64,000 nucleotides of DNA from Bog-950 sp964631835 (GTDB lineage: Bacteria > Bacteroidota > Bacteroidia > Chitinophagales > LD1). The stretch spans positions 1 through 64,000 of the forward strand of contig CAZWAD010000015.1 of the NCBI GenBank assembly GCA_964631835.1, read 5' to 3'. The notes under the pieces are model-generated. The model was not told where the DNA came from, did no database searches, and saw only the letters and a list, made by a program, of their open reading frames with translations. The position numbers and the translations under genes are program-made. Below are positions 7,896-19,300 of the stretch, in pieces (positions within the stretch are counted from its first letter, which is position 1; each line of letters begins with the position of its first letter).

Positions 7896-8756
7896 GTGAG
7901 TTTCAGCATCGAAAGATTTATTGATGAAGCATTGGCGGAAGATGTCGTTGATTTTACCGGCAAGATACCATCGGGTGACCACTCATCGTTAGCTGCCATA
8001 CCTCATGCTAAGAACGGCAGGGCGCAACTTTTATGCAAAGCCGAAGGAATAATTGCCGGGGTAGAGTTAGCAGAAGTAATTTTTAAGCGGGTTGATAAGG
8101 AAATACAGTTCGAAGGAATTCTGAAAGACGGAACCCGAATTAAAAAGGGCGATGTGGCTTTTAAGGTTTCCGGAGAGGTAAAGTCTATTCTCCGTGCGGA
8201 GAGGGTGGTGCTCAACTTCATGCAGCGTATGAGTGGTATTGCAACGCTTACCTCTAAGTTTGTTGAAAAGGTTTCCGGGACTAAAGCAAAGATTACCGAT
8301 ACCCGCAAGACAACCCCTAACTTCCGCTATTTTGAGAAGCTGGCAGTGCGAATTGGCAGAGGACACAACCACCGGTTTGGTTTGTACGACATGATAATGC
8401 TCAAAGACAACCACATTGATTTTTGCGGGGGCATCGGGAAAGCGGTTCTTGCTGTAAAAGATTACCAGGCAAAAAACAATTTGAACTTACCCGTTGAGGT
8501 TGAAACCCGAAGTTTAAAGGAGGTGGAAGAGGTTTTGCAGATTGGAAACGTGGCGCGTATTATGTTCGACAACTTTACCCCGGGGCAAATGAAAGCTGCT
8601 GTTCAATTGGTTAACGGCAAATATGAAACTGAAGCTTCCGGTGGAATAACATTAGACAACGTGCGCTCGTTTGCAGAAACCGGTGTTGATTTTATTTCGG
8701 TAGGCGCGCTCACTCATTCATCCGCGAGTTTAGATTTAAGCCTCAAAGCGTTTTGA
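7896..8756 (+). CDS. nadC: Nicotinate-nucleotide pyrophosphorylase (carboxylating), quinolinate PRTase
   Basis: NadC converts quinolinate and PRPP to nicotinate mononucleotide, CO2 and PPi in de novo NAD synthesis. Diagnostic motifs are FIDEALAEDV at the N-terminus, RAERVVLNFMQRMSGIAT, the active-site segment ITDTRKTTPNFRYFEKLAV, the basic HNHRFGLYDMIMLKDNH, and the C-terminal EASGGITLDNVRSFAETGVDFISVGALTHS. From GTG 7896 it has 286 codons, the family norm. The alternative GTG at 7854 lies inside a terminator stem and adds a non-conserved extension. The lipid kinase gene follows after 36 nt. Confidence 0.93.
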   Translation: MSFSIERFIDEALAEDVVDFTGKIPSGDHSSLAAIPHAKNGRAQLLCKAEGIIAGVELAEVIFKRVDKEIQFEGILKDGTRIKKGDVAFKVSGEVKSILRAERVVLNFMQRMSGIATLTSKFVEKVSGTKAKITDTRKTTPNFRYFEKLAVRIGRGHNHRFGLYDMIMLKDNHIDFCGGIGKAVLAVKDYQAKNNLNLPVEVETRSLKEVEEVLQIGNVARIMFDNFTPGQMKAAVQLVNGKYETEASGGITLDNVRSFAETGVDFISVGALTHSSASLDLSLKAF

Positions 8757-8792
8757 TTCACTGTCCGAAGTGTGAAATAATATCTTCGTCTT

Positions 8793-9704
8793 ATGGAGTC
8801 GGCCAAGAAAAAGAAAATCATGTTCATCATAAATCCTATTTCGGGGGTTTATAAAAAGAAGAACATACCGGAGAAGGTTGCCCGCTACATTGATTATGTG
8901 CAGTATGACTATACCATCCGGTTTACTCAGTATGCAGGTCATGCCAGTTTAATTGCCCAGCAGGCAGTGGAAGAAGGCTTTGATGTTTGTGTGGCAGTAG
9001 GTGGCGATGGCTCCATTAACGAAGTAGCGCAAAGCCTTGTGGGAACTAACACTGCACTTGGCTTGCTTCCTTATGGTTCCGGTAATGGGTTTGCTACTCA
9101 CCTCAAAATTCCCCCGCGCGATGCCGAAGGCTCTATCAACGTGCTTAACACCGGTAAGACGGTGAAGATTGATTTGGTGAAATCAAACGTTCGTTACTTT
9201 GTAAGTAATGCAGGCTTTGGAATTGATTCTTCGGTAGCGCGGAGGTTTCATCATCATAAAATACGCGGGCTGGCTTCGTATGCGTGGGCTGTGGTTAAGG
9301 AACTGCTCCTTTACTTTCAGCCGTTTCATGCCAAGGTTGAGATTGACGACACGACCATTGAGCGAGAGTTTTTCCTTTTCACGGCTTTCAACGCCAACCA
9401 GTATGGCTATGATTACGCGGTGTTTCCTTCAACCAGCCTGAAAGACGGAGTGCTTGATGTAATTGTGCTCAACCGGTTCGCGCTTTGGAAAATGTTTTGG
9501 GTGGTGGGCTGCCTGATAATGAAGCGCCCCGACCTGATTAAAGAAGCGGAGAGTTACCGCGCTAAAAAGATTTTAATTCATGGCAGCAAAAAAATGATTT
9601 ACCAGTTCGATGGCGACTCGTTTATTTACCACGATGATGTTACCTTTGAAGTAATACCCCAGGCGATAAACGTAATTGTACCGGCTGAGTTAAATGCGTA
9701 TTGA
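8793..9704 (+). CDS. Diacylglycerol kinase-family (YegS/DagK-like) lipid kinase
   Basis: This member of the DAGK catalytic superfamily phosphorylates a lipid such as diacylglycerol or a related lipid. The substrate cannot be told from sequence. Motifs are FIINPISG at the N-terminus, the nucleotide/phosphate loop VAVGGDGSINEVAQ near residue 70, LGLLPYGSGNGFATHL, and a C-terminal beta-sandwich with IYQFDGDSFIYHDDVTFEV. At 303 aa it is the usual length for a soluble or peripheral enzyme, with no transmembrane segment. A hairpin terminator lies just downstream. Confidence 0.88.
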   Translation: MESAKKKKIMFIINPISGVYKKKNIPEKVARYIDYVQYDYTIRFTQYAGHASLIAQQAVEEGFDVCVAVGGDGSINEVAQSLVGTNTALGLLPYGSGNGFATHLKIPPRDAEGSINVLNTGKTVKIDLVKSNVRYFVSNAGFGIDSSVARRFHHHKIRGLASYAWAVVKELLLYFQPFHAKVEIDDTTIEREFFLFTAFNANQYGYDYAVFPSTSLKDGVLDVIVLNRFALWKMFWVVGCLIMKRPDLIKEAESYRAKKILIHGSKKMIYQFDGDSFIYHDDVTFEVIPQAINVIVPAELNAY

Positions 9705-9716
9705 TAGTGAATAGGC

Positions 9717-9760
9717 AATAGTGAATAGTTAATGATTGCCCATTCACTATTCACTATTTT
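9717..9760 (+). terminator. Hairpin terminator built from the gtgaatag repeat
   Basis: A perfect 13-bp inverted repeat (aatagtgaatagt at 9717-9729, actattcactatt at 9746-9758) with a 16-nt loop runs into a T tract and sits between the lipid kinase and the SUI1 gene. It is composed of the same word seen at 7782-7815, so the dispersed repeat seems to serve as, or to have generated, a terminator. Confidence 0.6.
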
Positions 9761-9766
9761 TACCAC

Positions 9767-10093
9767 ATGGAACATAAAGACCCCATAGTTTACTCCACCA
9801 ACCCCAATTACAAACCCGGAGAAGAAACCCGTGAGCAGGAAACCACCGCTGCCAACCAGCAAACACTTTACATTTCGCTGCAGCGATTGAAAGGCGGCAA
9901 GGTGGCCACCATCGTAGAGAACTACAAAGGAACACTTGCCAGCCTCGAAGCCCTCGGCAAGCAGCTTAAAAGCAAATGCGGCACCGGTGGAACGGTTAAG
10001 GATGGTATCATTCTGATTCAGGGCGAAAAGCGCGAGCAGGTTATTTCTATTCTAACCGGATTGGGGTTTAAGACCAAGAGGAAGGGAGGGTAA
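9767..10093 (+). CDS. SUI1/YciH-family translation initiation factor homologue
   Basis: This small 108-aa protein of the eIF1/SUI1 fold binds the small ribosomal subunit and influences start selection in other organisms. Its role in bacteria is poorly defined. The N-terminal 35 residues are polar and probably disordered. The fold follows with YISLQRLKGGKVATIVENYKG, KQLKSKCGTGGTVKDGIILIQG (the family's CGTGGT-x-K core) and QVISILTGLGFKTKRKGG. The length is normal for bacterial YciH. It starts 9 nt after the hairpin terminator, so it has its own promoter or depends on read-through. Confidence 0.92.
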   Translation: MEHKDPIVYSTNPNYKPGEETREQETTAANQQTLYISLQRLKGGKVATIVENYKGTLASLEALGKQLKSKCGTGGTVKDGIILIQGEKREQVISILTGLGFKTKRKGG

Positions 10094-10366
10094 CTCTGCC
10101 GTGTTCTCCTTTATTTGATTAAAAGTTATCCCATTATCACTTTCAATCCCCTTTATCAACATACTTGTATTTGTTATAATATTTGTTCATATTGCACAAG
10201 TTAGAAACTGATTAGGGGAACACGTATCGGAATTATTTTTGGACACGTTGATACGCATGATTTAATTAAGAGAATTTGTTCCGGTGAGCAGCACCGGTTG
10301 ATGTTTCAGTGCGTGCGCTGGCGGAGGCGGAGATTAGAGAGTTTTATAACCCACAAATAAAAGTTC
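10094..10366. other. 273-bp non-coding leader before the giant surface-protein gene
   Basis: I see no convincing gene here. An AT-rich stretch with several TTTG/TTG words at about 10160-10195 could hold the promoter, but spacing to a clean TAnnTTTG box is imperfect. An imperfect inverted repeat (cgtatc/gatacg, about 10221-10254) and an ACCGGT site at 10293 lie in what would be a long 5' leader. Confidence 0.4.
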
Positions 10367-13300
10367 ATGAACAAAACTTTACTCCGCGCATTTATTGCCG
10401 CATGTTATTGCGCAATGTTTTTTACTCCGATCATTTTATCAGCACAATCTGTTGGTGATTACCGCTCGGTTGCCACGGGTAACTGGTCAACACCGGCTAC
10501 CTGGCAACGGTTTGACGGCTTGCTTTGGGGTCCAGTTATAACCCCACCCTCTTCTGCCGATGGGGTAGTTACTATCCGAAACGGTATGGGAGTTATTTTT
10601 GATGCTGCTGCTACCATTGATCAGGTGGTGGTTGAGTTCAATGCATCATTAAGAATAACCAGTGCTACAATGACTTTAAATAACGGAGCCGGGGTTGATA
10701 TTGATGTAAGTGGATCGTTTCAGGTACATGGAGGTATTATTACAGGTGGCGGTAATATTGTAATTCAAAACGGAGGCTCACTTGATTGGAGCAACGGAAA
10801 TATGCGCGGTGCAATTACTACTGATGTTCTTGCCGGTTCGTTCTTTAGTCTTACAACCGGTGGTGGTTCGCGAATCATGCAGGACAGCCACACAATTAAT
10901 AACTACACCGAGTGCAACTGGCTTTCGGGAACCAATGCTTTTGCAATGGGGGGGACATCAGTGTATAATAACTACGGAAAATTTAACATTAGCACCAATG
11001 CAAGTTTTGCTACCAACGCACCCATTGTTTCGCCAACATTCAACAACCATCCGACAGGCGATGGTTTACATAAAAACGATGCTTCCGCTACAACCTTTCC
11101 TAACGCGTTAAGGTTTAACAACCTCGGTCAGGTTAGAGTAAACGCGGGAACTTTGGCTTTAAACAATAGCTCAGATATACACAGCGGAACATATCATATT
11201 GCCGGTGGAGCTAATCTTTCGGGTAGTGCTGCAGTTAATTTTACAGGGCCATTAGTTGAAAACGATGGTATAATGACCGGGACTGCCAACTTTACGTTTG
11301 CCGGTACTGCACAACAGGCATTTAACGGCACCGGGTCTATCATGAACCTGCGGATAAACAACAGCAATGGAGTAACCATTGATGCAAACCGTGTTGTCAG
11401 CTCTTCTTTAACCTTAACCGCAGGCAAAATTATTACCGGTGCCAACAAAGTTATCATGGGCAGCGGCAGTTCTTTAACAGGAGGCAGCACTTCAAGTTAT
11501 GTTGACGGAATCCTTGAGCTACCGTTTTTAACCGGTACTTCAGTAAGCAGAGGTTTCCCAATTGGTGATGCTGCGGGATATGCACCGGTTACAGTAACAT
11601 TTGCCAATGTTTCTGCTGCGGGTTCATTGGCAGCCGGCACCTTGGGAACCGACCATCCCGATATCATGACATCAGGACTTATACCTGCCAGAACGGTAAA
11701 CCGCTACTGGAGTTTTACTAACGCAGGTATTGTGTTTACTACTTATGATGCCAACGTTATTTACCCGGCAGGCGATGTGGATGCCGGAGCTAACTACAAC
11801 AATTTTCAGATTAAAAAATACAGCGGAGGAACGTGGAGCAATGTTTCTACAACTCCACTCAGTTCAGTAAATATTCTCGCAAGCGGTGCTTCTTCTTTCA
11901 GCGATTTTGCCATTGGTGAACCCTGCACCGTTGAAACCTGCAACGGCATTGATGATGACTGTGACGGAGACATTGACGAAGGCGGTGTTTGCCCTCCGGG
12001 TGCTGCTCTGAATTTTGATGGAGCGGATGATGTGGTGGTTGGTCCGGTTGATTTAGTTCCTACTTCGGGCGATTATACAGTTTCGGTTTGGGCAAAAGAA
12101 GATGATTTTAATTCCGGTCAGCTTACAAACATAGTTTCACAAGGTCATCAATTTTACATTGGCAGATATTATGACGACACCATTCGCATTGCTGACCAGT
12201 GGTATGGCACACACGTTCTTTGGCCAAGCGACTTACAGTGGCATAACTATACGGTTGTAAAAACAGGTACAACCGGTCATTTGTATTTAGATGGAAATTT
12301 AGTGGCTACTAAATCCGGTTTTGGCAATCCGGTGGCGGGCGCAACCTTTTACATCGGCACCCAGTTTACCGGCAACAGCGAGCTATTTGATGGTAACATT
12401 GATGAACTCAGAGTGTGGAACCGTGCATTATCTGCCGGTGAAATTTCATATTACCTGAATTGTGAAATTCCTACTAACGAAACCGGGCTTGTTGCCAACT
12501 ACCATTTCAACCAAGCTATGGCGGGTTCAAATAATGCGGGCGTTACCACTTTGACTAATTCAGTTACCGGTGGTGCAGATGGAACACTCACCAATTTTGC
12601 TCTCACCGGTGCAAGCTCTAACTGGGTAGAACCGGGAGCTGTTACTTCCGGAAATTTCTGTTCGCCATGCACGCCCTCAACCGAAATATGCAATGGAGTA
12701 GATGATGACTGTGATTTTCTGATTGACGAAGGTGATGTTTGTCCTCCCGGTGAAGCATTAAGTTTTGACGGTAACGATGATTCACTTCGAATAGCGGGGT
12801 ACAAGGGTGTTACTGGTACTTCAGCCCGAACTATTGAAGCATGGATTAAAACCACCACCACTTCACAACGACCAATTTTAGAATTTGGTCAATCACAGGC
12901 AGCGAATGGAGCATGGTTCAACTTCAACGTAAGGGCAAACGGACAATTACAACTTGCCATTACTGCAAAAAATATCAGCAGCACCGATACCGTCAATGAC
13001 GGAAACTGGCATCATGTAGCAGTAGTATTACCGGGCGGAAGCCCTTTAAATATTACCCAGACTCAATTTTATATTGACGGAATTCTGCAAATAAACACTG
13101 CGCCTTCAGGTGCCGGACCCGGGGATATTAATACCGCCTCGGGTACCGATGTGCACATTGGCAGTTCACCGGGTTTAGGAACTAACTTTCTTGGCGATAT
13201 TGATGAAGTAAGAATTTGGAACGTAGCCAGGACTGATGCTCAAATACTTGGAAGCAGAAATTGCGAGTTAGGAGCGCAGGCAGGGTTACAGGCCGTTTAT

Positions 13301-16300
13301 CATTTCAATCAGGGTTACGCAGGCCTTAATAATGCCGGTATTACCTCATTGACAGATGCCAGCGGATTTAACCGCACAGGTACGCTAATAAATTTTGCTC
13401 TTACCGGTGCTACATCTAACTGGGTTGCACCCGGTGGAACCAGTATTACTGTGGAAGTTTGCGATGGAATTGATAATGATTGTAATGGGCTTGTGGATGA
13501 TGGTAACGTTTGTTGTACCGCTTCTGATATTCCTTCAATATCAGGATTGACCATTTGCAGTGGAGATACAGCCACCCTGAGTGTAGGTTCAGCCAGTTTG
13601 AATGACGCAACCGCATGGCATTGGTACACCGGTAGTTGCGGTGGTTCACCGGTTGGGACCGGAGCTACACTTAACGTTTCGCCAACTATAACCACTACTT
13701 ACTATGTACGTGGCGAAGGAGGCTGTGTAACACCCGGTAGTTGTGCAACCGTTACAGTAACTGTAAATCCTCTGCCCTCTGTTTACACCGTTACTGCAGG
13801 CGGAATTGCCTGTGCAGGCAATTCAACATTTGTAATTCTCAACACCTCTGAAAACGGAGTCAGTTATCAATTAGTAAGAGATGGCTCGGTAAATGTGGGA
13901 AGTCCTATAGTCAGTACCGGTGCATATTTTAATTTCCCTGCGGTTTCAATTGCGGGAGTTTATACGGTAGTGGGAACAAACGCTTTTGGCTGTTCGGAAA
14001 CAATGGATGGCAGTGTTCTTGTTAACCCTGCGCCAACCATCACCAGCGCTTCGAGCACAACTATTTGCAGCGGTTCAGCGGTTAATTTTTCTCCTACAGC
14101 AGATATGCCTGCCCTTTTTTCCTGGGCAGCTGCTGATAATCCGAATGTTACAGGTGAAACCACAACGCCTGTAACCTGGCCTACTATCACTAATGTCCTT
14201 GTAAACTTATCAGCAACTCCGCAAGTGGTGAACTATACCATTACGCCTTACCACGACCCATCGGGCTGTCCGGGAACTCCGCAAGTGCTAGCAGTTACAG
14301 TAAATCCTCATATTGGCATTTATCGTTCATTCACCAATGGTGACTGGGCATCGCCTTCAACCTGGGAAAGATTTAACGGCTGCTCATGGGTACCTGCTAC
14401 TGTTGCTCCAACTTATCTGGATAGCACCATTACTATTTTAGGTGGTGACACGGTTACCATTAACAGCGGTACCATTACCATTGACCAAACCACAATTAAT
14501 TCCGGAGGAGTGCTTAATGTAAACGGAGGGGATTTGATTATTCACAACGGAGTTGGTTCTGATTTAACTATCAATGGCTCTGTTGAATGGTGGAATCCAA
14601 CGGCATCGCTTGATGTAAACAGCGGAGCTTTGGTTGATGGCAGCAGCAGTTTAAGCTTTACGGGAACCACACTAACCAACAATGGGAGTATCAACACCAG
14701 TCAACTGGTAGTAATTTCGGGCAGTGTGCCTCAAACAATAAACGGCAACGGAAGTATTGCAACCTTTATTCCGTTTAACCTGAGCACAAATGGAATTACG
14801 TTAGGCGGCAACCAGACTATTACCAGTCAGCTTGCTTTCAATTACGGAATAATTCATACCGGGATTCATAAAATAATTATGGGTAACGGTGCTCTGCTGA
14901 TAAACGGCTCATCAGATACATATGTAGATGGAAATTTGGAGTTGTACTACAGCGGTCCTTTGGGTATGACTTATCCAATTGGCGATGCAATTGGTTACTA
15001 TCCTACGCCAATTTCTTCCAGCACTACAACGCCCGGTGGTGTTATTGCTCGAACCGATGCCGGTGATCATGCCCAAATTTCAACCTCGGGTTTAGATGCA
15101 AACAAAACTATAAACCGTACTTGGACAGTTACTTCAACCGGAGCAGAATCGAATCCGTTGTATGTTACATTAGCATGGGACGCTGCTGATGAAGATGCCT
15201 CTGCCAGTTCAGATGACTTTATAGTAAAAGCATATGTCAATGGCAGTTGGATTACCGCTACCCCCGTAAGTGACGGATATCAATTCATGCAAGTTTCTAT
15301 TCCTTTCAACAGTGGAGATGTGGCAGAGTTTCAGATAGGAGAACCGGAGTGCATTGTAAACATTCCTGATGCCAACTTCAAAGCAGCTTTGGTAGGAAAC
15401 CTTTCTATCAACACCAATGCCGATGGTGAAATTCAGTGTTCTGAAGCTGCGGCATTCACAGGATTTATTGATGTGAACCAAATGGGAATTTATGATTTAA
15501 CCGGTATAGAGGCCTTCACAAACATTACTGCTTTGAATTGCGAAAAGAACTTTCTGACAAGCTTGGACGTGACAAATAATACAAAGCTCACCCTGCTGAT
15601 GTTCTCCTTTATGAGTATTAATTCAATTGATGTTTCCGCCTGCCCCGATTTAGAAACGCTGATTTGCGTAAACACAAATCTTACAACGTTAGATGTGTCA
15701 AATAATACTTTGCTGCAACACTTAGAATTCCCGGGCAATCAAATATCCAGTATTGATGTGTCAAATAACACTGGCTTAACATACTTAAACTGTAACTTCA
15801 ATCCAATAGCCACGCTTGATGTTTCAATGCTAGGCAATTTGTCAGCGTTAAGATGTGGAGGCACTCAGTTAACCAGTTTGGATGTTTCTGCAAATACAGC
15901 ACTTACTTTAATTAATTGTTCCGATAATCAATTATCTACTCTTGATGTATCATCTAATACAGTCCTGGCACATCTTCAATGCGGCTATAATCAAATAACA
16001 TCTTTAGATGTATCAGGTAACCCCGCCCTTACTACTTTCCACTGCGCTTTTAATGTTACTATGACATCCCTCAACATTCAAAATGGATATAACACCAATT
16101 TCACAGATGTGAGTTTCGTAGGTCTTCCTATTTTATATTGTATCCAGGTTGATGACCCTGCATACATGGATTCAGTTTGGTCACAAGAACACGACCCCCA
16201 ATCGGAGTACAAAGTAAATTGCGGTTGTGTTGTAAACATCCCTGACGCAAATTTCAAATCTGCTTTAGTAGGAAACCTTTCCATCAATACAAATGCTGAC

Positions 16301-19300
16301 GGAGAAATTCAATGCGATGAAGCCGCTGCCTATACAGGAGCGATAAATGTAAATGGATTAAGCATCTATGATTTAACAGGGATTGAAGCATTTACTGCAT
16401 TGACTCAACTCAGTTGTATGAATAATCAACTTACGAGTTTGAATGTTTCATTGAACACAGTTCTTACTCACTTGGAATTTGGCAACAATCAGGTCAGCAG
16501 CATTGATTTATCCAGCAATCTTTCGCTGGTTGTAGTCAGTTGTTTTAATAATCAGCTTACCGCGCTGGATGTGTCCGCTCAAAATTCTCTTTTCCTGGTT
16601 GATTGCGCTTTCAATCAAATCAGTTCACTTGATTTTTCCAATAATCCCGGGTTGGCAATATTGTTCTGTGAAGTCAACCAACTGGATTCTTTGGATCTTT
16701 CAGGGCAGGCTTCGTTGGCTAATCTCCGCGCACATAACAACCAGCTTACTTATTTGAATATTCAGAATGGCAACAACTCAAACCTGAACAATTTTACGGC
16801 TAATGGAAATCCGTCACTTACTTGTATACTTGTTGATGATCCGTCTTACATGAATACAAACTGGAGCGGAGGCAAAGATCCGGGAACAACATTTAGTTTA
16901 GATTGTTCAACTCCTTCTGCAGCTTTAAATTTTGACGGGGTAGATGATTATATTTCTGTAAACAGTGGTCTTGATTTAACCGGGCCATTCACTATTGAAA
17001 CATGGATTAAGCCGGCATCGAAGTCTGATTTCTCAACTATTCTTTCTAATAAAATCGGAGGAATCAGCAGCCCCGGATTTGTGTTTGCTATCAATAATTT
17101 CATGCAGAATGACGGAGTGCTTCTTCTTGAAACTCAAAACAATACTGTTGTTTCAAACCCCGGTGTAATCACCTGGGGTACCTGGCAGCATGTAGCAGTT
17201 ACTTATGACGGAAGCCAGGTGTATATGTATATCAATGGAAATTCCATTTCAACCAACTACCCAACTGCCATAAGTCTTGTTGCCAGCGGAAACCCAACAA
17301 ACATTGGCGACTTGTATGTTTACGTGTTTAACGGAAAATATTTCGGAGACATGGATGAGTTACGCGTTTGGAATGTAGCTCGTTCACAAGCGCAAATTCA
17401 GACATACATGAATTGCGAAATTGCTCCACAAACCGGACTGCTTGCTGCTTATCATTTTAATCAGGGAGATGCCAGTGGTTTTAATCCGGACGAGAACGGA
17501 TTAACCGATGCAAGCGGAAATAACTATCATGGAAACCTTGAAAATTTTGCTCTTACAGGTGGAAATTCTTCTAACTGGATTGAACCGGGAGGCGTAGCTT
17601 CCGGAAACGCTTGCTTATTTTCTCCTATTGTGGTTAGTGTTTCTGTTACCCCGCCTCTATGTCATGGTAACGACTACCAGGCAATAGTTACCGCCTCCGG
17701 AGGATTTCCTCCTTACACAGGTACAGACACATTAACGGTTGCCGGATTTACAACAGATTCCATTTCTTTAAACTTCGAAGTGTATGATAATGTTGGTGGA
17801 TACGGAAATCTGGTTGTTTCCATTTATAACCCGCCTGTTTTAAAATTCTCTTGTTTCCTTCCTGACACTACTATTTTTTGTCTTGAGGAATCTGTCAATA
17901 TTGATGTGAGTCTTATCGCTTCCGGTGGAACTCCTCCTTACATATTCAGTGGTGATGATACCCTCGATTTAACACCGGGACTTTATAACTACCAGGTAAC
18001 AGATGTAAACGGTTGTACGGCTGTTGCCAGTACCGAAGTTATTGCAGCCTATTGTATTGTTCCGGCCTTTGACCCGCCAACAGAGGGGAAATCTGATTCC
18101 ATAATTGGACCCGCACTTACCTATATAGGAGGAATTGATACTTTTCCGCGTGATACTTTCACTACTTTATTACATCAGTTTAACAGCGACTCATTGGTGT
18201 TCGAATTCAATTTCGATACATCAAAGGTTTTAATTGATGTTATTGTTAAAGATTTACCGGGTAATTATGACTATGTACTGAACCTGGTTCAATCTCCCGG
18301 TTATGGAATGACTAACATTGTGAGTAACGGTGACACCACTTTGACTATAACCGGTTACTTCCCGATATCCAATTTGTTTAATCTCAATTCCAGAAGCGAT
18401 GTCATCAGATTTGTGAGGAGCTACAATAGGCCTATCACCAGTGCGGGTTTAATTTACAGCCAGGGTGATCGTTCGTTGAAGGGGGATTCTACAAGGACGC
18501 TATTCGGCTTAACCGGTGAAGGGATTAAAGTTGGTGTTCTTTCTGATAGCTGGAACACACAACCGGGTGACCCCGCAGGAATTGACTTACTCAATAATGA
18601 CCTTCCCGGATACACAAATCCTATAAATCCAAAACCTGTAGAAATAAAGCTGGAGTATCCATTTGGAAGAGCTGTAGATGAGGGTAGAGCTATGGCGCAA
18701 ATTGTACATGATATTGCTCCCAAAGCTGAATTGGTCTTCAGAACCGGCTTTATAACCCCTGGCGATTTTGAAGAAGGCATCAAGGAATTAAGAAGAGATT
18801 CATGTGATATTATTGTAGATGACATAACTTTTACCACAGAACCTTTCTTTCAGGACGGAATTGTGGCACAAGCAGTAAACGAATTGAAGGCTTCCGGTGT
18901 AGCATACTTTACATCTGCCGGTAACTTTGGCAGAGCGTCTTACTCCGGCACTTACAATCCGATGAATGCCCCCGTAGGATTAACCGGTACAGTTCATAAT
19001 TTTTCAGGTCTTGGTGATTACCTGCAACTTGTAAATCTAAAGGCTGGCTCATACATCATTGTTTTACAATGGGATGATAATTTTTATTCGCTGGGGCATG
19101 GGAGCGGTGCCGCTTATGACTTTGATATTTTTATGGCAGACGCTCTTGGTAACCGGCTCTTTGGCCTTAACCGGAATAATATTGGTGGCGACCCTATTGA
19201 GATGTTGTCATTTACTGTTAAATATCAAACTACCGCGAACATCATTATTCGCAGAACAGATAGCAACCCAACTCCTGTAAAATTCAAGTATGTTTCTTTT